Assembly: GCF_033723955.1 (NCBI RefSeq)
Contig: NZ_CP137555.1
Location: 310,001-374,000, forward strand
Direction: 5' to 3'
Length of the DNA stretch: 64,000 bases
Source: Microbulbifer pacificus
Lineage (GTDB): Bacteria > Pseudomonadota > Gammaproteobacteria > Pseudomonadales > Cellvibrionaceae
Under the pieces are notes generated by a model, which saw only the letters and a list, made by a program, of their open reading frames with translations, was not told the origin of the DNA and made no database searches. The position numbers and the translations under genes are program-made. Below, one piece after another: positions 9,385 through 17,859 of this stretch; the first letter of the stretch is position 1; each line of letters opens with the position of its first letter.

Positions 9385-11316
9385 TTAATCTGGCAAGCGA
9401 TAAAGCCCTTTGGCGTAGGCGAGGTTACTCCACAGGGCGTTGCCACGGGCATGTACTATTTCTTCGGAATAGCCCCCGGCATCCAGTTCGCTCAGCAGAT
9501 GGCTGCCGTCATGGGTGTACACCTTGGGCGGCAGTTGCGGCCGTAAAATGACCGCGTGATCCACACCCAACCACGAAAAGTTTTCACCGTACTGCAACAT
9601 CGCCCTTTGTTTATTCGCGGCGACCTCCTTGGTCAGGTCAAATCCAATCAGTGGATGTTTTCCGCTAACCCCGGCAAGCGACAGTATTGTGGTAGGAAAA
9701 TCAATCTGCGAAACCAGGCGGTTATCGGTTTTCGCTTCAATACCGCCACCCAGGATAAGCGCGGGAATCCGGAAGCGATCGATTGGCACGAGATTGGAGC
9801 CTGTCACGCGGGAATCGTGATCGGCAATGATCAAGAAAACCGTGTCTTTCCAGTAATCCGATTTTTCCGCTTTGCGGATAAACTCCCCCAGCGCGCAGTC
9901 GGCGTAGCGCACGGCATTTTCGCGACTCGCCCGGTCGCCGGTGAAACTCGCGGGGCAGCTATCCGGAAATTCCCAGGGGCTGTGGTTGGAGGTGGAAAAT
10001 ACCAGGCTGAAAAAAGGCTGCGAACGTTTGTTCAGTGCCAGAAACTGTTTATGAGCCTCCTCGTACAGATCCTGGTCAGATGCCCCCCAGGAGCCCACAA
10101 ACTTGGGATTGGTAAACTTGGTCAGGTCCTGGATATCCTCAACCCCATTCCCGAGAAAAAAACTCTTCATATTGTCAAAGTGACTTTCTCCGCCGTAAAT
10201 AAACTGCGTGGAATAGTCATGCTTTTCCAGGAAGGAAGCGAGCGTAAAGAAGTCCGACTGGCTTTTGTCCAGCTTTACCACGGAACGCGACGGCCCCGGG
10301 GAAAAGCCGGTAAATACGGCCTCGATACCGCGCACAGACCGGGTTCCGGTCGCATAGGCGTTGGTGAACCGCCACCCTTTTTCCATTAAGGCATCCAGAT
10401 TCGGGGTCAGATTTTCACCACCCAGGCTGCCGACGTAGCGCGCACCGAGGCTTTCCTGCAACAGGATGACAATATTTTTCGCCTTGCCCTGATACGACGC
10501 CTGGTGTGTACGCAAGGTGGGTATTTCATCGGATTCAAAAGGCACACCCGATTGATCCGCACCGTCTCTTACACTGGCGATCACCGCGTCATCGCGCATC
10601 CGGCCATAGAGATCAGACGCCTGCGCCTCCGAAGAGGTGTTATAGGCGGCGTACAGCACGGAATAGCCGGAATTCAGTACAAATGAATTCACAAGGTTGT
10701 CATTGCTGAAATACACCATCGATGGGTTGAACGGACGGTGCTGTAAGCTGGATCTGGTCACCAGTGCACAGACCAGAATCATCAAAATCGTGAACCCGAC
10801 CTTTGTTCCGGTCGCACCAGCATTGGAAGACAGCACGCCGCCAGACAGCAGTTTTTTTGCCAGGAAAGATGCCAGGGCAATGCCACAAGCCGCACACAAA
10901 ATAGCAAGCTTGTACCCCTGCCATAACATACTGAAGACTTCTTGGGGATAGATAAGGTAATCAATAAACAGGCGGTTGGGGCGGGTGTCATACTCCAGAA
11001 TGAACTCCGGAGTGACCACTTCCATATAGACCACCAGGACCAGCGCCAGCACCAGCCAGGCCATCAATATCCGACTGAAAAACCGCGAGAATTTTCCATT
11101 GGAAATCCAGATACCCACGAGCAGCGGCACAGTATACAGATACCCGATCAGCACCAGGTCGACGCGAATGCCTTTGAGAAGAATGTTAACGACATCTGCG
11201 AATGAACCAATCCGGTCGAAATAGGTTATGCAGAGATACAACCGGGATGCCGCTAGAACCAGAAGGGTACAAATGATGAATCTGGCTACAACCGTAAGGG
11301 CCCTGTAACGATACAT
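9385..11316 (-). CDS. LTA synthase-like sulfatase-fold membrane enzyme (phosphoglycerol/phosphoethanolamine transferase family)
   Basis: A 643-residue inner-membrane protein with about five N-terminal membrane spans (residues 10-185) followed by a periplasmic alkaline-phosphatase-fold domain. The domain starts at NIVILLQESLGARYVGSLGG, where the Glu is a metal ligand, carries the nucleophile Thr in NAYATGTRSVRGIEAV, and continues with FIYGGESHFDNMKSFF, HSPWEFP and the IADHDSR metal motif. Relatives transfer phosphoglycerol or phosphoethanolamine from phospholipid to membrane glycans. Here the donor and acceptor are unknown, though the neighbouring eptA and PAP2 genes point to outer-envelope or lipid A decoration. 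A phased GTCAA direct repeat 59-74 bases upstream also occurs upstream of eptA. The gap to the PAP2 gene is 92 bases, so it may have its own promoter. Confidence 0.88.
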   Translation of the reverse strand: MYRYRALTVVARFIICTLLVLAASRLYLCITYFDRIGSFADVVNILLKGIRVDLVLIGYLYTVPLLVGIWISNGKFSRFFSRILMAWLVLALVLVVYMEVVTPEFILEYDTRPNRLFIDYLIYPQEVFSMLWQGYKLAILCAACGIALASFLAKKLLSGGVLSSNAGATGTKVGFTILMILVCALVTRSSLQHRPFNPSMVYFSNDNLVNSFVLNSGYSVLYAAYNTSSEAQASDLYGRMRDDAVIASVRDGADQSGVPFESDEIPTLRTHQASYQGKAKNIVILLQESLGARYVGSLGGENLTPNLDALMEKGWRFTNAYATGTRSVRGIEAVFTGFSPGPSRSVVKLDKSQSDFFTLASFLEKHDYSTQFIYGGESHFDNMKSFFLGNGVEDIQDLTKFTNPKFVGSWGASDQDLYEEAHKQFLALNKRSQPFFSLVFSTSNHSPWEFPDSCPASFTGDRASRENAVRYADCALGEFIRKAEKSDYWKDTVFLIIADHDSRVTGSNLVPIDRFRIPALILGGGIEAKTDNRLVSQIDFPTTILSLAGVSGKHPLIGFDLTKEVAANKQRAMLQYGENFSWLGVDHAVILRPQLPPKVYTHDGSHLLSELDAGGYSEEIVHARGNALWSNLAYAKGLYRLPD

Positions 11317-11374
11317 AAATGGAACTTCGCCGTTAACAAATTGACTTCACTGTCAGGAATCTAACAGTCCAACT

Positions 11375-11390
11375 GTCAAAAAATTGTCAA
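11375..11390 (-). promoter_or_regulatory. phased direct repeat upstream of the LTA-synthase-like gene (candidate response-regulator box)
   Basis: On the plus strand GTCAA occurs at 11375-11379 and again at 11386-11390, an 11-base period, within GTCAAAAAATTGTCAA. On the minus strand this reads as two TTGAC half-sites separated by six bases. OmpR/PhoB-family regulators bind head-to-tail half-sites with this spacing. A near-identical element lies upstream of eptA at 13804. Confidence 0.55.
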
Positions 11391-11408
11391 CGAAACGGCG
11401 GGGCTCGC

Positions 11409-12131
11409 TCAGGGAGATTGGAGCGTATTTGCAACAGTTCCAGCCGGCAACCGGCCGTACAGGCGAAAAACAGCCATGGCGACCAGTACCGATACAATCC
11501 ATGCGAGGCACATGGTCACCAGGGTGTGACTCAAAAAATGGTCGCCGATGGCCATTTTGTAGACACCCAGGGTCCACCCAAGTGCCATGCCAATACCAAA
11601 GCCTATCCAGCGGTTCTTCCGGCTGCGAAACAGGAACGCCAGGGATAGCAATGCAAATCCGCCACTCGCATGCCCGGCGGGAAAACAGCGGGCCCGCGCC
11701 GCTTGCTCGGGAGATAAGAGATGCGCCCAGAAAGTACTGTACGGATAACTTCCATCATACAGAGTCAATTGACTCGGACACGGCACATGGGTCGCCCCTT
11801 TTAGAAGCCCCACAAGGGTCACCGTCACCACCGTGGATAGCAAAACGATCAACATTCCCTGTTTACGGTTGTGAACCCAGGGGATTTTCCTGGAAAAAAT
11901 CACTGCCACCAGGGCCAGCCCGGCCAGTATCTTCAGCGCGGCTTTGGGGCCGGTGTAGAAAAATACCCGCAAAAGCTCATCGTGCTTACCAATAACCCAG
12001 CCCGCAGCGCCGGAGATATAGAATTTGTCCTGGACCCACAAATCAATCCTGCTCAGCTCACACAGCAGAAGCGTTACTCCCAGCAGGAAAAATCCCGCGG
12101 CGAGCTGAACGAGCAGGCTGCGATTGGTCAT
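11409..12131 (-). CDS. PAP2-superfamily membrane phosphatase (lipid phosphatase-like)
   Basis: A 240-residue membrane protein with about six spans and the three PAP2 signatures in modified form: a Lys-containing first motif in LLKGATHVPCPSQL, the second in CFPAGHASGGF (His is the proton shuttle), and the third in AIGDHFLSHTLVT (His nucleophile). Such proteins dephosphorylate lipid A, undecaprenyl pyrophosphate or phosphatidylglycerol phosphate. The CP in place of RP in motif 1 is also seen in the branch close to LpxE/LpxT-like enzymes, as I recall it. Its ATG overlaps the eptA stop by four bases (ATGA), so the two are translationally coupled and probably act on the same envelope lipid. Confidence 0.88.
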   Translation of the reverse strand: MTNRSLLVQLAAGFFLLGVTLLLCELSRIDLWVQDKFYISGAAGWVIGKHDELLRVFFYTGPKAALKILAGLALVAVIFSRKIPWVHNRKQGMLIVLLSTVVTVTLVGLLKGATHVPCPSQLTLYDGSYPYSTFWAHLLSPEQAARARCFPAGHASGGFALLSLAFLFRSRKNRWIGFGIGMALGWTLGVYKMAIGDHFLSHTLVTMCLAWIVSVLVAMAVFRLYGRLPAGTVANTLQSP

Positions 12132-13723
12132 GACGAAAATATGTCCATGGCCGGCTGGTAAACACTGGTCTTCACATCCATAAGCCCCAGCAGTGTATGG
12201 AACAGATTGTCCTGGCTGAATTCACGATGGCTAAAGCCCTGCTCGTTCAGTTTGTGTTGTGCCTGCGCAAACTCCTGCCCCGACCAGAAAATCATCGGCA
12301 CATGCTTCTGCGACTCCGGAGCCAGCGCGTAGGGAAAGCCATGCAGGAAAATACCTTTCTCACCCAGGGATTCCCCGTGATCGCTGATATACAACATCGC
12401 TGGAGAGAAGTCGGAAGACACAGACCGCAGGTAGTCAATTACCTGCCCCAGGAAGAAATCCGTATACAGAATCGAGTTGTCGTACGCGTTGTCAATTTCT
12501 TCCTGGCTACATTGTTCCAGCAAGTTACTGGAACAACTTGGCTTGAATTTTTCAAAGGATTTCGGGTAGCGCTTGGCATATTCCGGGCCATGGCTGCCCA
12601 TCTGGTGCAGTACCACCAGAATGTCGCCAGACGGGGTGCTGGAAACAAGTTTCTGGACACCCTCGAGCATACCGATATCCCGACACTCGTCGTCACATTG
12701 TTTATTGATTTCTGGGTTGCGGTAATTGGTATAGGGAACTCTCAGTGCCACACCTTTGGAATCTGAGTTGTTATCCATCCAGGCGACGGTAATGCCCGCA
12801 CGCTGCGCAATATCCAGCACATTGTCGGTGGCCTTGGCCTGCTTCTCGCTGTAGTGATCCCGATCCAGAATTGAGAACATACAGGGAACAGAAACCGCCG
12901 TAGCAGTACCGCAGGAGGATACATGGTCAAAACTGACCACATTGCGTTTTGCCAGCGCGGGGTTCGTGGCTTTCCCATACCCGTTCAGCGAGAAATGATC
13001 CCAGCGAGCGGTTTCTCCCACCACCAGCACGATCAGTCGTCGTTTGCCTTGCGCCGGCTGCTGCTTGGCATCGAGACCAATTTTTTGGTACGCGATACTC
13101 TCAGCGACATCCAGTTTCTGTTTGACGTATTTAATCGCGGTATATATCGGCGTTTCCGGATTTGTATAGAAACGAACGGATTTATGTTCGCGAAAGAAGG
13201 ATGCATAGCTACTGTTGAATAGCAAAAGCATGGCGACAATGGCGACTGAGGAGATGGCCATCAATTTCCCGCGGGACAACAAACTGCGCAATACACCCTG
13301 TTTTTTGACGGGCAAAACCCACACCAGCAAGCCTGGAAGTACACCGCCAAATACCAGATACATAAACAGCCGGGCGTTTAGCAAACCCAGTGATTCAGAA
13401 GCATCGGTTTGCAGTGCACTTTCCAGCACTTCACTGCTGATAATGACGTTATACGCATCCATAAAGTATGCGGATGCCGCCGAAATCAGCAGAATCGACA
13501 CAAGAAAAGGTTTAAACAACCGCCCAACGGCAAAGGGCGACACCAGGATATTGGTCACCGCAACCAGCAACACTGCCAGGGAGCCGATGAAACCTATGTT
13601 CCCCCAGGAAACTGGATATATGTCGAGCAAATTGGAAAAAAATGAATAGTTGCCGGCAAGCGTCACCCAAAGCGATATAGCGACGATTACCAGAAGTGCG
13701 GGAATTTGACGTTGTTTCAGCAC
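12128..13723 (-). CDS. eptA: phosphoethanolamine--lipid A transferase (EptA/PmrC/MCR family)
   Basis: A 531-residue enzyme that moves phosphoethanolamine from phosphatidylethanolamine to lipid A phosphates, which lowers surface charge and polymyxin binding. Five N-terminal membrane segments precede a periplasmic sulfatase-fold domain. Visible key elements are VVGETARWDHFSLNGY (Zn-ligand Glu near 237), CGTATAVSVPCMFS with the nucleophile Thr near 275 and the bracketing Cys pair, HQMGSHGP, and YISDHGESLGEKGIFLHG. I chose the GTG at 13723, since GAGG sits five bases upstream; a GTG two codons earlier overlaps that site. The adjacent two-component genes, transcribed in the same direction, are the likely regulators. 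Family and role are clear; the exact lipid A position is not. Confidence 0.93.
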   Translation of the reverse strand: MLKQRQIPALLVIVAISLWVTLAGNYSFFSNLLDIYPVSWGNIGFIGSLAVLLVAVTNILVSPFAVGRLFKPFLVSILLISAASAYFMDAYNVIISSEVLESALQTDASESLGLLNARLFMYLVFGGVLPGLLVWVLPVKKQGVLRSLLSRGKLMAISSVAIVAMLLLFNSSYASFFREHKSVRFYTNPETPIYTAIKYVKQKLDVAESIAYQKIGLDAKQQPAQGKRRLIVLVVGETARWDHFSLNGYGKATNPALAKRNVVSFDHVSSCGTATAVSVPCMFSILDRDHYSEKQAKATDNVLDIAQRAGITVAWMDNNSDSKGVALRVPYTNYRNPEINKQCDDECRDIGMLEGVQKLVSSTPSGDILVVLHQMGSHGPEYAKRYPKSFEKFKPSCSSNLLEQCSQEEIDNAYDNSILYTDFFLGQVIDYLRSVSSDFSPAMLYISDHGESLGEKGIFLHGFPYALAPESQKHVPMIFWSGQEFAQAQHKLNEQGFSHREFSQDNLFHTLLGLMDVKTSVYQPAMDIFSS

Positions 13724-13803
13724 AGACACCTCAAACCTAGCCTTTCGCGGGTGGACTCACCGGCAGACTAGGCTTGAGGAGGTCAATAGCGCGTTAACGC
13801 GAT

Positions 13804-13821
13804 GTCAAAATTTTGTCAAAA
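13804..13821 (-). promoter_or_regulatory. phased direct repeat upstream of eptA (candidate response-regulator box)
   Basis: GTCAAAA occurs at 13804-13810 and 13815-13821 with an 11-base period. On the minus strand these are two TTTTGAC copies, and TTGACA of the proximal one could serve as a -35. The element lies 81-98 bases upstream of the eptA start and matches the one at 11375 in 14 of 16 positions. An adjacent 12-bp palindrome CGCGTTAACGCG (13790-13801) lies just downstream on the minus strand. Confidence 0.6.
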
Positions 13822-13869
13822 GAAGGCGCGATGACATGAAAATCAGGTCTCTTGGGGAAATGTGAGCCA

Positions 13870-15135
13870 CTAGTCAGTCTTTAGTTTCACACAGAACACG
13901 CAACCCTGAGGCTGTAACTGGCTGACACTGACGGTCCACCCCTGATATTCACAGATGCGCTTCACCAGCGACAGGCCGAGACCAAGCCCCTCCCCCCGGG
14001 CGTGAGCACCGCGCTGGAATGGCTCGAACAGGCGGGATTGCTGCTCTGGCGCAATGCCAGGACCGGTATCCTCTACGCGGAACCCGCCCTCGAACAACTG
14101 CAACTCAACCTTGCCCCGTTCCGTGTAGTGGAGGGCATTGCGCAACAAGTTGGACATCACCGTCCGCAGAAAAATTGCCTGGTACTGGCCGTGATCCGGC
14201 TCTTCGACGGTACAGAGATAATCGATACCACGCGCGGCAAACTGCGCGCCCCAGGTTTCCCCCTGCTCTTTAGCCGCCTCACTGAGGGAAACCAAACTCG
14301 CACTTTGGGTCATTGCTCCCTTTTCCCGCGCGAGCAGCAACAGGGTTTCCACCAATTCAAGCATTTCCGCACTGGCACGGTGGATACGGTCGACCTGTTT
14401 GATCTGCTTCTCGCTAAGTCCTGTCGAATGGGATAACAGTTCGCACGAGGTACCAATGACCATCAGCGGGGTGCGCAGCTCGTGGCTCACATCACTGGTG
14501 AAAAGTTTCTCCCGCTCCAATGAGCGCCGCAACTGCTCGAAGGTTTTATCAAATACCTCCGCCAGCCGTCCCACCTCATCATCTGCGTAGTTTTTCGCAA
14601 GCAGCTCACTGCCTCTGAAGCGTGCGCCCGAACGGACGTCGCTGGCGAGCTGGGCAACTGGCTGCAACACTCGATTCGCCAGCAGAGACCCCAATCCCCA
14701 GGCAATCAGCAAGCTGACCAGAAAACAGGCCAGCACCGCCTGGTAGATCAGTCGTTCACGCGCTTCAAATTCCTGCTGGTCCTGCACCAGGATGTAAACA
14801 TCTTCGTCGCGCTGCAGCTTGAAGGCATAATAGGCCTGCTCACCGGCGACTACTTCAGAAAACCCCGGTTTCAGGGAGAGAAATGCAGGTGGCGGGTAAA
14901 ACTGCTGCGCGGCGGTGGTGTAAAGCTTTTCGCTCTTGTCCAGCTGAACTGCCCGTCCGGTGCCGAGGGCATCCATGGCCACTTCGAGATCCGAGCGCAT
15001 TCCCGTGGATACCAGGCGCTCTTCGACATGGTGGACAATTTCGACAATCCCGAATGAGAAGGCGCCACTGGTCAACAGCGTCATCAACACGAACGCCAAT
15101 ACAATCCGCTGTTTAAGCGGCTGCCGTGCATTCAC
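13870..15135 (-). CDS. two-component sensor histidine kinase
   Basis: A 421-residue membrane kinase. A first membrane span covers residues 11-33, a roughly 100-residue periplasmic sensor follows, a second span is near 132-153, then a HAMP domain and the kinase core. His218 in FTSDVSHELRTPL is the phosphorylation site; the N box is NLLRNALHY, G1 DTGPGIAPE and G2 GEGLGLGLSLVKRI. It starts with a GTG that overlaps the regulator stop by four bases. The periplasmic part has no recognisable Fe-binding ExxE or acidic patch of PmrB or PhoQ, so the ligand is unknown. Position directly upstream of eptA suggests it senses envelope stress or cationic peptides, which is inference. Confidence 0.92.
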   Translation of the reverse strand: MNARQPLKQRIVLAFVLMTLLTSGAFSFGIVEIVHHVEERLVSTGMRSDLEVAMDALGTGRAVQLDKSEKLYTTAAQQFYPPPAFLSLKPGFSEVVAGEQAYYAFKLQRDEDVYILVQDQQEFEARERLIYQAVLACFLVSLLIAWGLGSLLANRVLQPVAQLASDVRSGARFRGSELLAKNYADDEVGRLAEVFDKTFEQLRRSLEREKLFTSDVSHELRTPLMVIGTSCELLSHSTGLSEKQIKQVDRIHRASAEMLELVETLLLLAREKGAMTQSASLVSLSEAAKEQGETWGAQFAARGIDYLCTVEEPDHGQYQAIFLRTVMSNLLRNALHYTERGKVELQLFEGGFRVEDTGPGIAPEQQSRLFEPFQRGAHARGEGLGLGLSLVKRICEYQGWTVSVSQLQPQGCVFCVKLKTD

Positions 15136-15809
15136 GATTCTGTCTCTGCCAGGCGATAGCCAACGCCATGCACCGTATGAATGAGTGGTTTAGCGAAAGG
15201 TTTATCGACAACCTGGCGCAGCTGATGGATGTGGCTGCGCAAACTGTCGCGGTCGGGGATATCCTCACCCCAGATTTCCATTTCCATTACTTCGCGCTTC
15301 ACCACGGCCGGACTCTTGCGCATGAGCAGCACCAGCAGCTTGACACCCATGGGATTCAGTTTCAGAGGCTGCCCGGCCCGGGTTGCGAGGTGGGTCGACT
15401 GATCGAACACCAGATCGGCTACCCGCAGCTCGGTCATACCGACACCCCTGCTGCGCCGCGTAATCGCTTCGATCCTCGCCACCAGCTCGGCAAGTGAAAA
15501 AGGTTTGATCAGATAATCGTCGGCGCCTGCCCGCAATCCTTTCAACCGATCCTCCAGGGCATCCCGGGCGGTCAGCATAAGAATCGGGGTATCCCTGCGG
15601 GCATCCTCCCGCAGCCGCTGGCAAAACTGGTAGCCGTCGAGACCCGGAAGCATGATATCGAGCACGATCAGGTCGTAATGATTCGTCGCGGCGAGATGCA
15701 GCCCACTGAGACCATCCTGCGCGCAATCGACACTGAAACCCTGTAGTTCCAGGTAATCCAGTACATTGGCGAGAATATCGACATTATCCTCCACCACCAG
15801 TATCCGCAT
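15132..15809 (-). CDS. OmpR/PhoB-family response regulator
   Basis: A 225-residue regulator: receiver domain with phospho-acceptor Asp51 in LIVLDIMLPGLDG, the acidic pair in VVEDN, Thr in LMLTARD and Lys102 in LIKPFS, then a winged-helix DNA-binding domain ending DSLRSHIHQLRQVVDKPFAKPLIHTVHGVGYRL. The longest frame begins at 15977, but ATG 15809 starts the receiver fold immediately (MRILVVEDN) and has GGAG seven bases upstream. It is translationally coupled to the kinase. Probable targets are the adjacent eptA and LTA-synthase-like genes, whose upstream regions share an 11-bp-phased repeat of the kind this regulator class binds. No such repeat is seen upstream of its own start. Confidence 0.94.
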   Translation of the reverse strand: MRILVVEDNVDILANVLDYLELQGFSVDCAQDGLSGLHLAATNHYDLIVLDIMLPGLDGYQFCQRLREDARRDTPILMLTARDALEDRLKGLRAGADDYLIKPFSLAELVARIEAITRRSRGVGMTELRVADLVFDQSTHLATRAGQPLKLNPMGVKLLVLLMRKSPAVVKREVMEMEIWGEDIPDRDSLRSHIHQLRQVVDKPFAKPLIHTVHGVGYRLAETES

Positions 15810-15915
15810 AGCCCCACTCCAGTTGCAGCCGCTTGGGGGTAAAATTTTGGGTGCTTGCCCAGTGACTAGCAAGGCAATTTTGCAATTTAATGCACAGGCT
15901 GCCGGCCAGATCGTA

Positions 15916-15928
15916 CATTGGACCAATG
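15916..15928. promoter_or_regulatory. interrupted palindrome in the regulator/greB divergent spacer
   Basis: CATTGG-A-CCAATG is an exact 6-1-6 inverted repeat in the 250-base spacer between the response regulator and greB. It could be an operator for either gene. Nothing else in the spacer is strongly structured. Confidence 0.3.
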
Positions 15929-16059
15929 CCCATCCACACAGGTTGATGTGGAAGCGATGCATCTGGTTTCTGGCCACTTACTTTCCATATATGATGCCGT
16001 CCCGCTGATTGCCCCAGCCGCTCGGCACCGGCCATCTTTGACGCACAGGAAATTTTCGA

Positions 16060-16575
16060 ATGGGACGCTGGAGACCACCCCGCCCACGGGGTTCGCGCTA
16101 CATTACTCCGGAAGGCGCACGCCGCATGCGCGCGGAAGTGAAACAACTCTGGGAAATCGAACGCCCCCGGGTGACGCAGGCAGTGAGCGACGCCGCCAAG
16201 CTCGGCGACCGCAGTGAGAACGCGGATTACATCTACGGCAAGAAGCGGTTGCGGGAAATTGACAGCCGAGTGCGCTTTCTCACCAAGCGACTGGAAGAAA
16301 TTACCGTGGTAGACAGGGTTCCGGACGAGCGCGATAAAATTTTCTTCGGTGCCTGGGTAACGCTGGAAGACGAAAGCGGCAAGGAAGTGAGATACCGTAT
16401 CGTCGGGCCGGACGAATTCAATGTGAAGGAAGGCCTGATTTCCATGGACTCCCCTGTCGCCCGCGCCCTGCTGGGTAAACGGCTCGATGACGAGGTGGAA
16501 ATCCAGCAGATGGAGCGATGGGTCACCTACTACATCTGTGAAATCGAATACTCGGAAATATCCGCAGAAGATTAA
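16060..16575 (+). CDS. greB: transcription elongation factor GreB
   Basis: A 171-residue Gre factor that enters the RNA polymerase secondary channel and stimulates cleavage of backtracked RNA. The N-terminal coiled coil contains DAAKLGDRSENADYIYGKKRLREIDSRVRFL, with the invariant acidic pair region in ENADY and the GreB-type YGKKRLREIDRRVRFL helix that separates it from GreA. The C-terminal FKBP-like domain carries VRYRIVGPDEFN and ISMDSPVARALLGK. The N-terminal MGRWRPPRPRGSRYIT extension is common in GreB of related marine gammaproteobacteria. It is a single gene, divergent from the two-component genes and convergent with the following dehydrogenase. Assignment is secure. Confidence 0.95.
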   Translation: MGRWRPPRPRGSRYITPEGARRMRAEVKQLWEIERPRVTQAVSDAAKLGDRSENADYIYGKKRLREIDSRVRFLTKRLEEITVVDRVPDERDKIFFGAWVTLEDESGKEVRYRIVGPDEFNVKEGLISMDSPVARALLGKRLDDEVEIQQMERWVTYYICEIEYSEISAED

Positions 16576-16577
16576 CA

Positions 16578-16606
16578 GGCCGCGACAGCGACAGGTTGTC
16601 GCGGCC
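16578..16606. terminator. possible hairpin between greB and acyl-CoA dehydrogenase
   Basis: GGCCGCGACA and TGTCGCGGCC form a 10-bp stem with a nine-base loop in the 41-base gap between convergent genes. There is no T tract on either side, so intrinsic termination is uncertain. Confidence 0.4.
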
Positions 16607-16616
16607 CTCCCCTACC

Positions 16617-17774
16617 TCAGCGCACGCCTTCCAGCAGGTGGCGCGCGATAATCAGACGCTGGATCTCGCTGGTACCTTCGTAGATGGTGGTGATGCGTAC
16701 ATCCCGCGCCATACGCTCCAGCGGGAACTCTTTGGTATAACCCACACCACCGTGCATCTGCAACGCAACGTAGCAGGCTTCATTGGCTTTCTCGGAGGCA
16801 TAGAGCTTGGCCATCGACGCAGCGGGACCAAATGGCTGGCCGGCATCTTTCTGCCACGCGGCCTGCAGCAACAACAGACGCGCAGCCTCCATCTCTGTGT
16901 ACTTGTCCGCAAGCTGCCACTGCAAGCCCTGGAATTGTGCCAGTGGCTTGCCAAACTGCTCGCGCTCCTGCAGATAGGTGCGCGCGCAATCCAGCGCCTC
17001 CAGGCCAATACCCAGCGCCAGTGAACCGATGCCAATGCGACCGCCCGCCAGCTCGCCGGCAGCGATGCGGAAACCGCGATTCTCCTCCCCCAGCATGTTG
17101 GTGGCGGGAATGCGGCAATTCTCGAAGGCCACTTCGTTGGTAACAGAAGCCTTCTGCCCCATTTTTTCTTCCGCCTTGCCGATCACCAGACCAGGGGTGC
17201 CCGCTTCCACCAGGAAGCAGGATATGCCCTTGCCCTTTTCTGCGGACGCATCGGTAACCGCCCACACCACAAATACACCGGCAAACTCGGCGCTACTGAT
17301 AAACAGCTTGCTGCCGTTCAGCACATAGTCATCGCCGTCTTTCAACGCACGGGTGCGCATCGCGGCGGCATCGGAGCCGGAACTCGGCTCCGTCAGACAG
17401 AAGGAACCCGCGGCGTATTCACCGCTGCAGATTTTCGGCAGGAAGTAATTTTTCTGCTCGTCGGTGCCCATCGCCTGAATAACTTCCGCGACCATGTTGG
17501 TTACCGAAGTCGTCGTCGCGGTAGAGGCGCAGCCGCGGGCGATTTCCGTGATGGCAAGACTGAAGGCGATGGTGGCGGCGCCGGTGCCGCCGTATTCGGG
17601 GTCAATATTGATGCCCATAAATCCGAGTTCCGCCAGCTGCTTCAGCTTTTCCAGAAACAGCGGGCGATTGCCGGTCTTGTCCAGGTCCGCGGCGATAGGC
17701 TTCAGCTCGCTTTCGGCAAACTGGCGCGCGGCTTCCTGGATCATCTGTTGTTCTTCGGACAGTGAAAAATTCAT
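16617..17774 (-). CDS. acyl-CoA dehydrogenase (short/medium-chain type)
   Basis: A 385-residue FAD-dependent dehydrogenase of fatty or branched acyl-CoA oxidation. It shows SFCLTEPSSGSDAAAMRTRA, the FISSAEFAGVFVVWAV flavin-binding strand, REQFGKPLAQFQGLQ, MHGGVGYTKEFPLERMARD and TTIYEGTSEIQRL, with Glu366 as catalytic base in the usual medium/short-chain position. That differs from the dehydrogenase at 1369. ATG 17774 gives MNFSLSEEQQM, the family-typical start; the frame continues 13 codons upstream without support. A 13-base direct repeat lies 57-85 bases upstream. The gene stands alone between greB and an EamA transporter. The substrate (butyryl- or isobutyryl-CoA type) cannot be decided. 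Confidence 0.92.
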   Translation of the reverse strand: MNFSLSEEQQMIQEAARQFAESELKPIAADLDKTGNRPLFLEKLKQLAELGFMGINIDPEYGGTGAATIAFSLAITEIARGCASTATTTSVTNMVAEVIQAMGTDEQKNYFLPKICSGEYAAGSFCLTEPSSGSDAAAMRTRALKDGDDYVLNGSKLFISSAEFAGVFVVWAVTDASAEKGKGISCFLVEAGTPGLVIGKAEEKMGQKASVTNEVAFENCRIPATNMLGEENRGFRIAAGELAGGRIGIGSLALGIGLEALDCARTYLQEREQFGKPLAQFQGLQWQLADKYTEMEAARLLLLQAAWQKDAGQPFGPAASMAKLYASEKANEACYVALQMHGGVGYTKEFPLERMARDVRITTIYEGTSEIQRLIIARHLLEGVR

Positions 17775-17830
17775 GGAGTGTTCTCGCTCAATTTCGCTCG
17801 CTGCACTAGGCAATACGCTGTGCAGCCTGG

Positions 17831-17859
17831 TTATTGTTGTCTCTGTTTATTGTTGTCTC
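17831..17859 (-). repeat. 13-bp tandem direct repeat upstream of acyl-CoA dehydrogenase
   Basis: TTATTGTTGTCTC occurs at 17831-17843 and 17847-17859 with a 16-base period. The second copy overlaps the EamA stop codon. It sits 57-85 bases upstream of the dehydrogenase start, so it may be a regulator-binding site or a slipped-strand duplication. Confidence 0.45.
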
